A DNA stretch of 64,000 nt. It comes from Mesorhabditis belari. Taxonomy: Eukaryota; Nematoda; Chromadorea; Rhabditida; Rhabditidae. The notes under the pieces were generated by a model. It saw only the letters and a program-made list of their open reading frames with translations, searched no databases and was not told where the DNA came from. How positions within the stretch are numbered: the stretch's first letter is position 1; every line of letters starts with the position of its first letter. Shown one piece after another: positions 44,209 through 54,865 of this stretch. The DNA lies in NCBI GenBank assembly GCA_958450365.1, contig CAUEEP010000926.1:1846501-1910500 (forward strand), given 5' to 3'. Both the position numbers and the translations under genes were made by a program.

Positions 44209-47200
44209 ATGGTGTCGGTGGAAAGAGAAATTGTGTGTGTTATCCGTGAACGATCTCCGTTATCAGATTCTAGTGGTCGAATAAAAAAAGATTCTACGCG
44301 ATTGTTCGCTTTTGGAAACTTTCTGTTTTGTCTAAACCAGACTTGAAATTAGCATAGAAACATTTCATTTGCAAACTTTGATTTTAGAACCAACCTCCAA
44401 TTTTTTTTACCCCATTCACCAATGCTTTCTACTTTGTGTTTTATCCGTTGATTACTTTCACTAATCGCTTCTTTTTACAGATTCGGTGTATTGCATTTGT
44501 CAACAAAAATTCGCCGACCTGCCGTCACTTCCGGATTTTGTCGCGCGCGGCGGACGCGTGGTTAGTTTTGGGTTTAAATTCAATTAATTTTCTTGATTTT
44601 AGGTCTCTCCATCGCCGCCGGAAGCCCACAAGAGTAGTCGTCCATCAACACCGACGGCCCTCCCACCGCCGATCATTCGCGACACGTACAACTACGTCAA
44701 CTATCTCAATCCCGTATATCTTGGCAAAGTGAGTTTATGATCTTGGTTTTATTGTACGCTTTTCTTTAGGGTGGCTTTGCTGCTGTTTGGCGATATAGGA
44801 AAGAAGGAACGAGAGATGAATACTATGCTGTAAAGGTTTGCTTTTGATGATCCGTCTTCGAATTTCTAGTGTTTAGGTGGTTGAACGATCACGACTCAGT
44901 CGAACATCAGCATATGAGAAGCTTCATCGTGAGATTCAATTGCATGGGTTTGAACTAGAAAAATTGTTCCCTATAATGTTTAATATCTAGTGGTTGCTCC
45001 CATCCGAACATCGTAAAGCTTTGTGGATATTTCCAAGATAATTTCAACATCTACATTTTGCTGGAGTTATGTCCTGACGGAACGCTCCTCAATCGGATCT
45101 ACAATGGAAGAGGTTTTGCTTTAAATTCATTTCGTTTACTAACTGTAACTCAGGTGGTTGCTTAAGTTCTTACGAGTCCTTCATCTACATACGAGGAATT
45201 GTGGAAGCCGTTTTGTATCTTTTCACGAAAGGAATTCTACATCGAGACCTTAAGCCGGGAAATATTTTCCTGGATGGAAAGTCAGTGTTGACTACAAGTT
45301 TTGTTTTAATCAAAGATTCAGTCACGTGAAACTGGGCGATTTTGGCTTGGCGGTCTCTAAGGGTGGTCATTCAAATCGAAGTGCTTCTGGACTATCTAGT
45401 ATTTCTGGAACGCCGAATTATCTTGCACCTGAAGTCCTTCACCGTCGAGGCCATTCCGAAGCATCAGAAGCATGGGCAATTGGATGTATTCTCTACTGCA
45501 TGCTCATCGGAAGACCTCCATTTGAAACTGGTATTTCAAAATGTTGTTTATCATATCTCTTTTCTTTTTAGATAACCTCCAAAAAACCTACAATCGTATT
45601 ATGAGAGGCGAATTTTCATGGCCAACGATCGATGGAAAGAACAATGTCGAACAAAGAGCTGTGATGCTTGTAAATAGGTATGTTTTCTTTTTCAAATTGT
45701 TTTAGCACCTATTAAACTTTAGACTGCTCAGAATTGATCCCGCAAATAGGGAAACCGTTGCCGGAATCAAAACATCTCTCTACTATCAACAATACGTGGA
45801 AAATGAACAAAGCGATATAGTAGATCAAAATTCGAATGCTCTATCATCGTTGTCTTTGAATTCTCAGAGGTAAAATCATGTTGCTAAGGTTTAAACTTTT
45901 GGTTCTAGAGTGCAACAAAACGGAGCTCGTCACGACTGCAATGGACGACAAGCAATTAGTCCACATCAGCCGGATCGCTGGCATTGGTACTCCCCGGCTT
46001 ATGCTCCGCAAACACATGATGTGAATGCAATCGAATACGCTGATTCGGACCCTTATGAAGATCAACGCCCTTCAACCGCATATGCAAATGAAATGGGATC
46101 GATTGGGGTAGGATTTGTGTTGTGTGCAATATATTTATGATCTCATTGTAGGTAATGGCTCCGCGTCTAACTTCTTTCCACGATTCGGGACTTGGCTCTG
46201 ACCCTCATTTGCTCAGTCCTCGGAATAGCATTGCTTCAAGGCTTGAACTTTACGTGCACACGTTGAATCTGCTTCTCAAGCAAAGTTCCTACTTGGTTGA
46301 AATTCCATTTGGTTGGTTTTTGCATCTTTTTAGTAAATCAATGTTTATTTTAGTTCCTCTTCTCTATGTTTCGAAATGGGTTGATTACACGAATAAGTAC
46401 GGCTTCGGGTGTATTCTCTCGGATGGGACTGTCTCCGTGCATTTCAATGATGATAGCTTGATTGCTGTTAGGTATTTAATTTAAACTTTTCTTTTCAAAC
46501 TTATTTTAGCGATGATTTCACAATGGCGCGCTATGGCGACAAAACTTTCTCTTCAAATATCAGACAACATAATGTGAAATCGGCATCTTCGGACATTTTT
46601 GAGAAAGTTCGCATTGCAAATGTTTATCGATCATACATGGAGAAGGAATTGACCGGAGCATCCGTTAATGATGACCTGTAAGTGCTTAACATCTTGTAAA
46701 ATCTGAAAACTGTTCTAATGAGATTTTTGTATAGGCACGACGTACAACAAAATTATAGTGAAGAAAACGGGTACGCTTAGTTTTGTGTGGCCTTTTTGTA
46801 GTTTTAGTTTTGCACGTTTTTAGTTAGCCAAACCATCATCCGACAAATTCATTAATCACTTTGTTTTTAGTATTCGAGACTCTTGGAAAAGACAAATGAT
46901 GCCGAACGGAGAGTTGCCCTATCTTGCCTATGAAACGAAAAGGGATAACTTTGTCTTCATGTTGTTATCAAATGGAACAGTCCAGGTATGAGTCTTGCTC
47001 GCGAGCTTTTATAATAGTCGATTCAGGTCAACTTCACCAATCGTCACGTAAAAGTTATATTGACGCCGCCAACCCAAGGAATTTGTCCGTTTGATGGACG
47101 AAACTCGATGCTCTTCACGTTGATTGACGAGAGCAAACATATGGCTACATATCGATTGGAGGATTCGATGAATTTGGGTTAGTTTTTAAGTTGTTCAATA

Positions 47201-47477
47201 TTCAATCCAGTAATATTTATTTTATGCGGATCTTGAAATTATTTTGGGGTTTAAAGTTCTGAGCAACTGCAAGGCTGAAATTGACAATTATACCTGCTTT
47301 TTAGGATCTACGCCATTCCTGCAAACGAAATTTGTCGATATTCTACAAGAGATGAAGAACATTGTGAACGAGCACTCATTCCGCGTTCGAACACCACCGC
47401 TTGAGCCACAGGACGGTGATAGAAATTCTCCTACTTCGTCCAATCAACGTTCTGGAATTATCTCGACTGCCTGTTAG
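44209..47477 (+). CDS. Polo-like kinase (PLK1-3 type)
   Basis: Eighteen exons join in phase: 44209-44275, 44481-44560, 44603-44728, 44770-44835, 44877-44947, 44991-45112, 45154-45280, 45322-45530, 45572-45677, 45723-45869, 45909-46107, 46152-46311, 46354-46471, 46510-46677, 46735-46770, 46871-46985, 47027-47177, 47305-47477. The product is about 746 aa. The kinase domain starts near residue 85, with LGKGGFAAVW, Lys113 in [12 protein letters not shown] near 207-214, DFGLAV and [11 protein letters not shown]. Polo box 1 begins about residue 495 ([20 protein letters not shown]). Polo box 2 contains [11 protein letters not shown] and RHVKVIL, keeping the His-x-Lys pair that binds phosphopeptides in PLK1. 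PLKs control mitosis and centrosomes. Oddities: the activation-loop Thr position is Ser (SSISGTP), and the helix-F Asp of the DxWS motif is Glu (SEAWAIG). The exon 1-2 N-terminus is inferred from phase only. Confidence 0.88.
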
Positions 47478-47505
47478 TTTTTTTCTCATTAGTTCTATCT
47501 TGTAG

Positions 47506-48294
47506 CTACTAACCCCTCGTTCATGCTTAATTTTTATGAATTCAACCTTATGCGATTGGCCTTGTCCAAATCCGCTTTTTCATCTAGCCCTAAAGTTCTC
47601 GTAACGATTGTTTTTACATTTTTTATCGCGCTTTCAACATTTTTTGGATACTGCCTTTCTTTTATACGCACTATGATTGCCATTCTCCGACTTGCTTTCA
47701 AGCTCCTTCCGCTCAATATTATCCACTACATTATAATTCATGCAGGTCAACGTTTCCTTTTCTGAAATTGGTTCATTGTTACGGGTTTTCATTTGTGTGG
47801 AATTGTTGTTTTTGGTGTCTCAATTGTTTTCTACTTTTCGCGCTACGTGAATATTCTTGATATCGGGTTTTTGCTAGGAGCATGGTTTTGTTTATAGGTT
47901 TTATCGTACCTTGATGAGTGGCAAGCTTTTGGTTGTTTTTGAAATGTCGTCAAGGTACTGCCTTTGTTTTATTTCTCGTCTCGTCCGAATAATAAAACAT
48001 TATTTTTTTTGGTGTTTAAAGAGATTAGGATCACAATTTACTAATTCGCCACAAAATCAAAACAACCACAATTCCCAACGAAGCCTAGCCGAGGATCGAG
48101 TGATACGCATGCAAAAGAAAACAATAAGAGCAAGAAATTACAACTTTTGGTGTCATACAACTCAATTCTACACTCTAAGCGAAGGCGAATCGGTTGAATC
48201 CGCCTCGTTTAGCGAAAGCAAATCGATTGTAGGCTCGCTTGGCGAAAGCGAATTGACGGGCTGGCCATCTGAAATTTTATTTTATAATGTATAA
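47506..48294 (+). CDS. Hydrophobic coding region after the PLK gene (kinase tail or separate gene)
   Basis: Three blocks look coding. 47506-47601 begins in the right phase to continue the PLK frame if a 33-base intron (GTTAGT at 47473 to TAG at 47505) is removed. Its frame stays open to a stop at 47763-47765, with hydrophobic stretches such as VTIVFTFFIALSTFFGY. 47746-47846 (VNVSFSEIGSLL, FICVELLFLVSQLF) and 47898-48294 are joined in phase by a 51-base GT-AG intron. The last block ends with a polar Ser/Glu-rich tail and TAA, near AATAAA-like sequences. I do not recognise the protein. A 33-base intron is at the lower limit, so a separate downstream gene with its ATG at 47523 is as likely. Confidence 0.35.
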
Positions 48295-48299
48295 ATTAT

Positions 48300-48990
48300 A
48301 AATAATAATAAATATAAATTTTATTTTATTGTTACTTTAGCAATCGTTCAAGTCTAGTACTTTCTTAGAAGTGGGAAATTAAACTCTTAAATGATTCGAG
48401 TAACTTCCTTCCTCAAGAGCCCTCCCCTTTGACCAATTTGCATACATCGGAACGAGATCAACGAGTCCGTGATTTTTCGGGGAGAAAAGGAAAAGAGCTT
48501 GCATAATGGATATTGCTTAACTTTTTCACGTGTAAGTTTAGATCGTTTGACGTCAACCCGGAAAATTGTGCTCAAGTTTGATTAAAAGGTCTATTGAGAG
48601 TGAACAAACTTTATAATTAGGTTGTAAACTAAATAACCGGACTTTTGCGTTTGCGCTCCTCTCAAAAGAGCCAATAAGAGAAGCACCAATTTTCTGACGT
48701 AAGGGAGAACTATAGACTATAGAGGGATTCACCGAAAACTCGATGAGCTCATTTGGAAAGTTTTGACTTAGCCCCTTCTGACTTCTTTCTCTTGAAACAC
48801 TTCTTGGAGGAAGAAAAGTTTGATGGTCATGCTCAAGTCATAAAAGCACTCAACATCTACTTTTTCATCTAAGAAGTGAATGGCCAGAAGTGAATGTGAC
48901 CGTTTGAGATGAGTGTTACCTCATTCGATAGATCTCATCATGGATATTGATGAAAATGAACAAAAAAAATTAGCTGCCTAACTCTACAAC
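48300..48990. other. Intergenic region between the PLK locus and the neuropeptide gene
   Basis: AT-rich. GAATGGCCAGAAGTGAATGTGACC near 48880 matches the dispersed repeat at 12480. Confidence 0.5.
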
Positions 48991-48993
48991 GAG

Positions 48994-49117
48994 AATTCCC
49001 TTCTGGCCATTCCCTTCTGGCCATTTCCTTCTGGCCATTCCCTTCTGGCCATTCCCTTCTGACCATTCTCTTCTGGCCATTCCCTTCTGGCCATTCCCTT
49101 CTGGCCATTCCCTTCTA
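48994..49117. repeat. 14-bp minisatellite, unit CCATTCCCTTCTGG
   Basis: About 8 units, one with TTCTGACC. The unit contains the inverse of GGCCAGAAG, found in the dispersed repeat about 115 bp upstream. Confidence 0.9.
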
Positions 49118-49440
49118 AGACTCCTCAGTTTTTTTGAGCATGGAATTAGGGATTTGTGCCGAAGATGGGAACAAGTTATTGATAAAAGTGATACCTTTCG
49201 AATTAGAATGAATCTATTCATTGAATCCATTCACAATGAATCTATTCATTGCTTTTTGCGTCTTGCGCTTTTTTTTTTGCGAAAGTCCGGTTTACAAAAT
49301 TAGTTTACAACCTAATAAGATTCAAGTTTCAATCTAGATTCACAATGAATAGATTCCCTGGAAGGTTGACGGATTTCAATTTTAGAATTATTGATATTGA
49401 TAAAATAAGCCTCTTTGAGCAATGATTCAATAACAATCAT

Positions 49441-50099
49441 TTACCTTTTTGCGAAACCTCGAAGTGCCCTCTTTTCCTCGTCGATCTCCTCATCATCCTC
49501 ATCAACTGGGGATCGCTTTGCGAATGCAAATCTAGAAATTTAAAATCTCTTTTTTTGAAGTTTGAAGAAAATTTCTCTTTAATAAATCTTTTTTATTTTC
49601 CCTTTTTACCTCATCGGACTTCTCTTGGCGAAAGCGAATGAGCGCATTCGTTTCTCAGCTGATGGATCTTCGTCTGTTAGCTGAAATTTTTTATTTTTAA
49701 GCAGTTATACCCTTCCAAATCATACCGAATATAGATACATTTAGTTAAGTTAGAATATAGATACATTAGCTAGAATATAGATACATTAGCTAGAATATAT
49801 ATATATATATATATTAGTTAGAATATAGATACATTAGTTAAGAGACAAGACTACGATAGATTCCGAAAGCTGACACGAAAGATGACAAGATTTAGAAAAC
49901 AAGTTACTTACAAACAAGTTACTTGACTACGATAAAAACTCGAGACAGGATTACGGTAGTTTACAAAATAGTAAACGCTTTTCAAAAAAAAAACGAACAC
50001 AGAAAAGAAATTGGCTCGATTTAGAAAACGTCGATTTACCTGTTGAGCGAGAACGGCGGCGGCAAGTGTGCACAAAAGGAAGACGAGTGTCGAATTCAT
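49441..50099 (-). CDS. nlp-18: NLP-18-like FAFA neuropeptide precursor
   Basis: Three exons join in phase on the minus strand: 50099-50040, 49680-49610, 49531-49441, giving 73 aa. Residues 1-18 are a signal peptide (MNSTLVFLLCTLAAAVLA). Dibasic Lys-Arg sites at 30-31, 39-40, 49-50, 64-65 and 72-73 release MRSFAFA, SPMRFAFA, an acidic spacer (SPVDEDDEEIDEE) and ALRGFA. From memory, C. elegans NLP-18 gives SPYRTFAFA, SPYRAFAFA, ARYGFA and an acidic peptide, the same set and style, so I call it an nlp-18 relative. There is no Gly before the Lys-Arg sites, so the peptides are not amidated. They would be secreted from neurons. TAA directly follows the last KR. A donor-like AAAAG|GTAAAT there leaves a small chance of further exons. 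Confidence 0.85.
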
Positions 50100-50685
50100 A
50101 CTCTCTTGTATTTTTTCGTACGTATCTGGGGACCCACTGAAAGAATTTTCATTTAGATTCTAAACAAAAAAAAGTAAAGCAATCGAAAAGAAATGTAGAA
50201 TTTTCAGATTATCATTTACAAAAAGAAATTTTGATTCTGATGGTTACAAAATTCTCATAAAACTCTGAAAAGACTCCAAAAGATCCCCAAAATAAACAAA
50301 TGCCTTTTTAAACTTTAATAAACCAATAATAAATTCAAATAACCTTTCCAATAACCTTTCCAATAACCAATAAACTTTTAAATACTTATTAAGACAAAAT
50401 TCAACTTCTTTTGTTGATGGTCAATGGTGTTTTGGATCCGATACTCTGGGATTAAAAGGAAAAAGATCATTGGGTGAAATGAGTGCCGAAGAGAGGGATC
50501 TGGATGGGATTTATTATGTTTTTTCATGATAAAAAAATTGCTAGAAATTAAAGATTACTTCTAGCGGGGCGGGGGGATTAGCGATCAGAAAGCAGTGAAA
50601 AACATTCAACACTTTTTCAACCTAGAGTCTTTTAAGAGAAAAATATGATAGCACAGGATGTGGCATATAGTGTTGCGCTTAAAGC
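50100..50685. other. Upstream region of the neuropeptide gene
   Basis: AT-rich. Should contain its promoter; no other feature is recognised. Confidence 0.4.
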
Positions 50686-50687
50686 AT

Positions 50688-51379
50688 CTAGCTTCACAGC
50701 TCTAGCTTCACAGCTCTAGCTTCACAGCTCTAGCTTCACAGCTTTAGCTTCACAGCTCTAGCTTCACAGCTCTAGCTTCACAGCTCTAGCTTCACAGCTT
50801 TAGCTTCACAGCTTTAGCTTCACAGCTCTAGCTTCACAGCTCTAGCTTCACAGCTCTAGCTTCACAGCTTTAGCTTCACAGCTCTAGCTTCACAGCTTTA
50901 GCTTCACAGCTCTAGCTTCACAGCTCTAGCTTCACAGCTCTAGCTTCACAGCTTTAGCTTCACAGCTCTAGCTTCACAGCTTTAGCTTCACAGCTCTAGC
51001 TTCACAGCTCTAGCTTCACAGCTCTAGCTTCACAGCTCTAGCTTCACAGCTCTAGCTTCACAGCTCTAGCTTCACAGCTCTAGCTTCACAGCTCTAGCTT
51101 CACAGCTCTAGCTTCACACGCCTTTAGCTTCACAGCTTTAGCTTCACGCTGGCTTCACAGCTTTGCTTCACGGCTTGGCTCAGGCTTTGGCTTCACTGGC
51201 TTCACGGCTTAGCTTCACGGCTGGCTTCCGGCTTTGGCTTCAGGCAGGCTTCGGCTTTAGCTTCACAGCTTTAGCTTCACAGCTTTAGCTTCACAGCTTT
51301 AGCTTCACAGCTTTAGCTTCACAGCTTTAGCTTCACAGCTTTAGCTTCACAGCTTTAGCTTCACAGCTTTAGCTTCACA
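50688..51379. repeat. 14-bp minisatellite, unit TAGCTTCACAGCTC
   Basis: About 48 units alternating between GCTC and GCTT forms. The part at 51118-51255 is degraded, with many missing bases (GGCTTCACGG, GGCTTCCGG), before regular units resume to the end. The degraded block could be real decay or poor consensus. Confidence 0.95.
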
Positions 51380-52450
51380 ATCAGCTTATACCCATGGTCT
51401 GTCTATTCCAGGCGAGTCGAGGCCGGGCCATACTTAAGTCCTCCAACTTTTCATAGATCATAGATTGCTCTGAACTAGGCCTAAAATAGTTTAAGATTTT
51501 GGAGACCACACCAGGCCCATAAAGGCCAGCACTGACCATGTGAAAGCGCTTAAAAAAACTTTCAAAATAAATTTTGAAAAAACTTGTAGCTTTTCATGGT
51601 CTAGTGTGACCTGAACTGGCCCGGCTTGACCTTGACCTGGCTTTTCGCTTACAAGAATAACCCTGGCTTATCTTATGGCACATGAACTTAAATTTTCTGA
51701 CCCATTACAGAGAAACAACAACTCCTGCACTAGCCAGGGATTTAAAATTCAGTAAAGAACTTCGCAGCTAATGTTCAAAAGCTATAGCTTTCCTCATTTC
51801 CTTCTCCAATCACTCCCCCATAACCGTTGACGTCTTCCTCCCCTCCATAATTTGATCGTCAAAGTTTTATTTCCCCAAAAACACCACAAAATCACTTGCT
51901 TGCCATTTATCCTAAAAAATTATAAGCAAATTGGATCCTACTTCAAATTTGCTCAAAAAATCTTTTCGAAAAATTGGATTTAAGCTGAGAATGGCTTTGT
52001 GTGAAAGAATGATCCTTTTTGGAAAAAGAAGAGCTAGGGAATTATTGGATCTTTGAAAAAAGAAAATGAAAGAACCCTGAGAATCAAAGATTTGCCATAA
52101 TCAAAAATGAAAAGTGGGAGAAATTTTTGAATATTTTATGGGGGAATTTGGGGATTTTTGATTCTCATCGTTCAAGTCCAGGGCACAAAATAAAAGTGAT
52201 GTTTCAGAGGGTTTTGTTTTTGTTTACTTGTAAGGCTATAAGCAAGATTTTAACTAATTGCACAACTTTTTATTACCGTCAATCAAAATTCAAACGATTT
52301 TGGGGTTACGATACTCGTGAGGCTACTTGTGGCTTTGACATTTTGGCGTGTGCTTTGACAATTGAAAAGCACCTCTTCTGGTGCAGTGAATTCCATTTTC
52401 ATACAAAGCACACGATTGACTCGAAAAGGCCAAGTAGGAAATGAACGGGT
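51380..52450. other. No gene seen
   Basis: Mixed sequence. The frame at 52127-52444 is open but has no recognised motif or clear splice context. Confidence 0.4.
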
Positions 52451-52451
52451 T

Positions 52452-52712
52452 GGTTATAAGGTCACCTACAGTGCAGCCAAGGGTACTGTAGATACTATTG
52501 GAGTACTGTACGTATTCTGATAGTACTGTAGGTCATATTATTGAATTACTGTAGGTATTCCGATATAATATGGCTCCTATAGCCGGCTTATAAAGACTAG
52601 TATGCCAGAAAGGTTGGGTTTTGATCGAGCAAGGAAAGTAGGGGGAAAAATTGACCAAAACTTGTGTGAGAACTTGAAATTTAGAAAAATGAAACCCTTG
52701 AATAAACAAAGA
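52452..52712. repeat. Segmental duplication, copy 1
   Basis: About 255 bp (GTCACCTACAGTGCAGCCAAG through ATGAAACCCTTGAATAAAC) that recurs at 55189-55442 with few differences. It contains several GTACTGTAG short repeats. Confidence 0.9.
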
Positions 52713-52714
52713 AG

Positions 52715-53215
52715 ATGAATGGAAGAAAGATGATGATGTGGAAGCTCTTCAAGAATAAAGAATTTCAGTGGAGAATGGGAGGGATGGGCGGAGAAGGCCC
52801 GCCCATCTCTCCCCATCCCTCTCCTCCTTCACGAGCTTCCTTTCTCACCTCAAAGCCACTCACGCAACTAATCACATCTCATTCTAGTCAGATGAAAAGT
52901 GAATTGTAAAGTGAGAGCAAGGAATTATTCATTCATCCTGAAATATTCTTCCCGGAAAAGATTGAGAATCTGATTGAGAATCTGATTGAGAAACTGATCT
53001 CGATAAACTTGAAGAGCAAGAATCATCAGTTTTCTGTTGGCTATGTTCTATAGAAACGATTAGAATCGATTGTAAATGATTGTAAAAAAAATAATCTTAA
53101 TTTGGTTAATAAACAAGTCAAAAGATTGAATCTTTTGTTATTAAAGAAAAAATAAGAATATGACATCGATTTGTTTTTGAATAAGTTATAAAACAGTTCC
53201 GTAAAAGGTTTCTAG
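52715..53215. other. No gene seen; one GA/CT-rich island
   Basis: GGGCGGAGAAGGCCCGCCCATC at 52788-52809 forms a short inverted repeat inside an island at 52720-52860. Confidence 0.4.
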
Positions 53216-53219
53216 TGTA

Positions 53220-53503
53220 CCGTATTTCTTCGAATAGAAGACCGGGTAAAGAGTATCATCGCGTACTCCTGCGTAGCAGCCCTTTTTAAAAGTTCTTTTC
53301 TGCATAAAAGCTTTCAATCAAGTGCTATAGAGCTGGAAAATGACTCAAAAATCTGTTAGCTCATGTGGTATTTTTGAGTCATTTTCCAGGCCTATAGCAC
53401 TTAATTGAAAGCTTTTATGCAGAAAAAGAAATTTTAAAAAGGGCTGCTACGCAGGAGTACGCGATGATACTCTTTACCCGGTCTTCTATTCGAAGAAATA
53501 CGG
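53220..53503. mobile_element. Palindromic MITE with CCGTATTTCTTCGAATAGAAG ends
   Basis: A 284-bp near-perfect palindrome within TA. Arms of about 130 bp (GACCGGGTAAAGAGTATCATC and its inverse) leave a short centre. Confidence 0.9.
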
Positions 53504-53589
53504 TATCTTATCCCCGCATTTCATCAGAACGGTAAATCTGATAATTTTGGTAAAATATATCAGTTAATAAGTGGTATTTATTGTATAAT

Positions 53590-53650
53590 GATAAAGATCT
53601 ATTATATATAAAGGAACTAAGACGCCTGTCTGTCTGTGCGCGCTACTCCT
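53590..53650. repeat. TCTATTATATATAAAGG / CTGTCTGTCTGTGCGC repeat
   Basis: Related to 19345-19465 and, as there, followed by tRNA-like sequences. Confidence 0.5.
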
Positions 53651-53750
53651 CAGCCCCCAGAGAACCGTTTGTAATAACTTTTGCGTCGTTGAATAGGGAA
53701 TTACATGTAGTTGTGCAACGTGCGTCTGGATTTTTTAAAAAGCAAAATTC

Positions 53751-53823
53751 GAGTCTCACGCGGAGGTCGAACCTGGATCGTATGGGCGACAGACCGACGC
53801 GCTACCTACTGCTCCACGGAGAC
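53751..53823 (-). pseudogene. tRNA-like pseudogene (Met-like D arm)
   Basis: On the minus strand GAGCAGTAGGTAGCGCGTCG resembles the D arm region of elongator tRNA-Met and CCAGGTTCGACCTCC the T arm. The anticodon arm does not fold cleanly. Confidence 0.5.
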
Positions 53824-53957
53824 AAAACCCGTTGCTGCCCAGAAAATCCAGAAAAACCCGCCGTTAGAGGGGTTTCTCCTGGTATTGATATAATCCGGAT
53901 ACGAGAATCAAAACGACAAGCATCGTGTTTTAGTAAGCATCTGAGACCATTCTCTCG

Positions 53958-54030
53958 ATGTCGCTGTGGCCGAGTGGCTAACAACCTGGTATCTTAGTCA
54001 CGGGGTCAAGGGTTCAATCCCGCCCTTAGA
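53958..54030 (+). pseudogene. tRNA-like pseudogene (Ser/Leu-type D arm)
   Basis: GTGGCCGAGTGGCTAAC and AAGGGTTCAATCCCGCC are typical D and T arm sequences. Acceptor and anticodon stems are imperfect. Confidence 0.5.
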
Positions 54031-54039
54031 TTATTGCCT

Positions 54040-54445
54040 CTTTTTTCCATATTTATGTTTTTTCTTACATTTAGGAGTGCTTGTGTATTATAAACACATA
54101 TTTTGAACCATAAGAACGATAAGAAACCATAAGAAATATATTTTGTAAACAGAATCAAAGAAATGATCTAAGGATTTTCAACGATTCTGTTAAGTTCTCT
54201 GCTCCTTCATGCCAATTACCGTATCCCGCGTAGGCGTTTCTCTCGAATCTCAACTCGAGATCAAATAGATGATGACATGAAAATAAGTCTATGCACAGAA
54301 AAGGTCAATGGAAAGAAAAGCTTTTAGGAGGTTTGAATTAAGAAAAGGAAAGATGTAACAAGATGTGACATTCATTCGATTTCCTTTCTCGTCATCGTGA
54401 TTCCTGATTCGACTTCAAAAATAGCTCAAGATGTCTAGAAGATAA
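54040..54445. other. No gene seen
   Basis: AT-rich sequence without recognisable features. Confidence 0.5.
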
Positions 54446-54448
54446 TGA

Positions 54449-54590
54449 AATCGATAGAAATTGATAGAAATTGATAGAAATTGATAGAAATTGATTGAAA
54501 TTGATAGAAATTGATTGAAATTGATTGAAATTGATTGAAATTGATAGAAATTGATAGAAATTGATGGAAATTCCTTTAAATTGATAAATC
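54449..54590. repeat. 10-bp tandem repeat, unit TTGATAGAAA
   Basis: About 12 units with TTGATTGAAA variants, followed by a degenerate AAATTCATGAAAATTCC repeat to about 54660. Confidence 0.9.
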
Positions 54591-54865
54591 CATGAAATTC
54601 ATGAAAATTCCTTTAAATTCATGAAAATTCCTTTAAATTCATGAAAACTCATTTAAATGAAACTATTCACAATCAATTAGCTACAATGATTTAAGAGAAT
54701 TATTCATTTTTAAGTTTCATTTCAAAATTTGTCATTCAAAATTTATTTTGAGAAAAATAGGGATTAAAACACTCATTTTTTTATTCACCACAAATCTACG
54801 TAACATAAAATTTCTGTGCTTCAAATTCATTGAGAATATTTTTCCATTATTTCTTTTGAAAGTGA

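Noticed and set aside
47763..47765. Read-through or selenocysteine use of TGA in the hydrophobic frame
   Set aside because: A phase-consistent splice model (47746-47846 to 47898) explains the downstream coding signal without recoding, and no SECIS-like element was seen.
52127..52444. 105-codon open frame with several Cys and His
   Set aside because: No family pattern, no clear splice context and no neighbour in phase.
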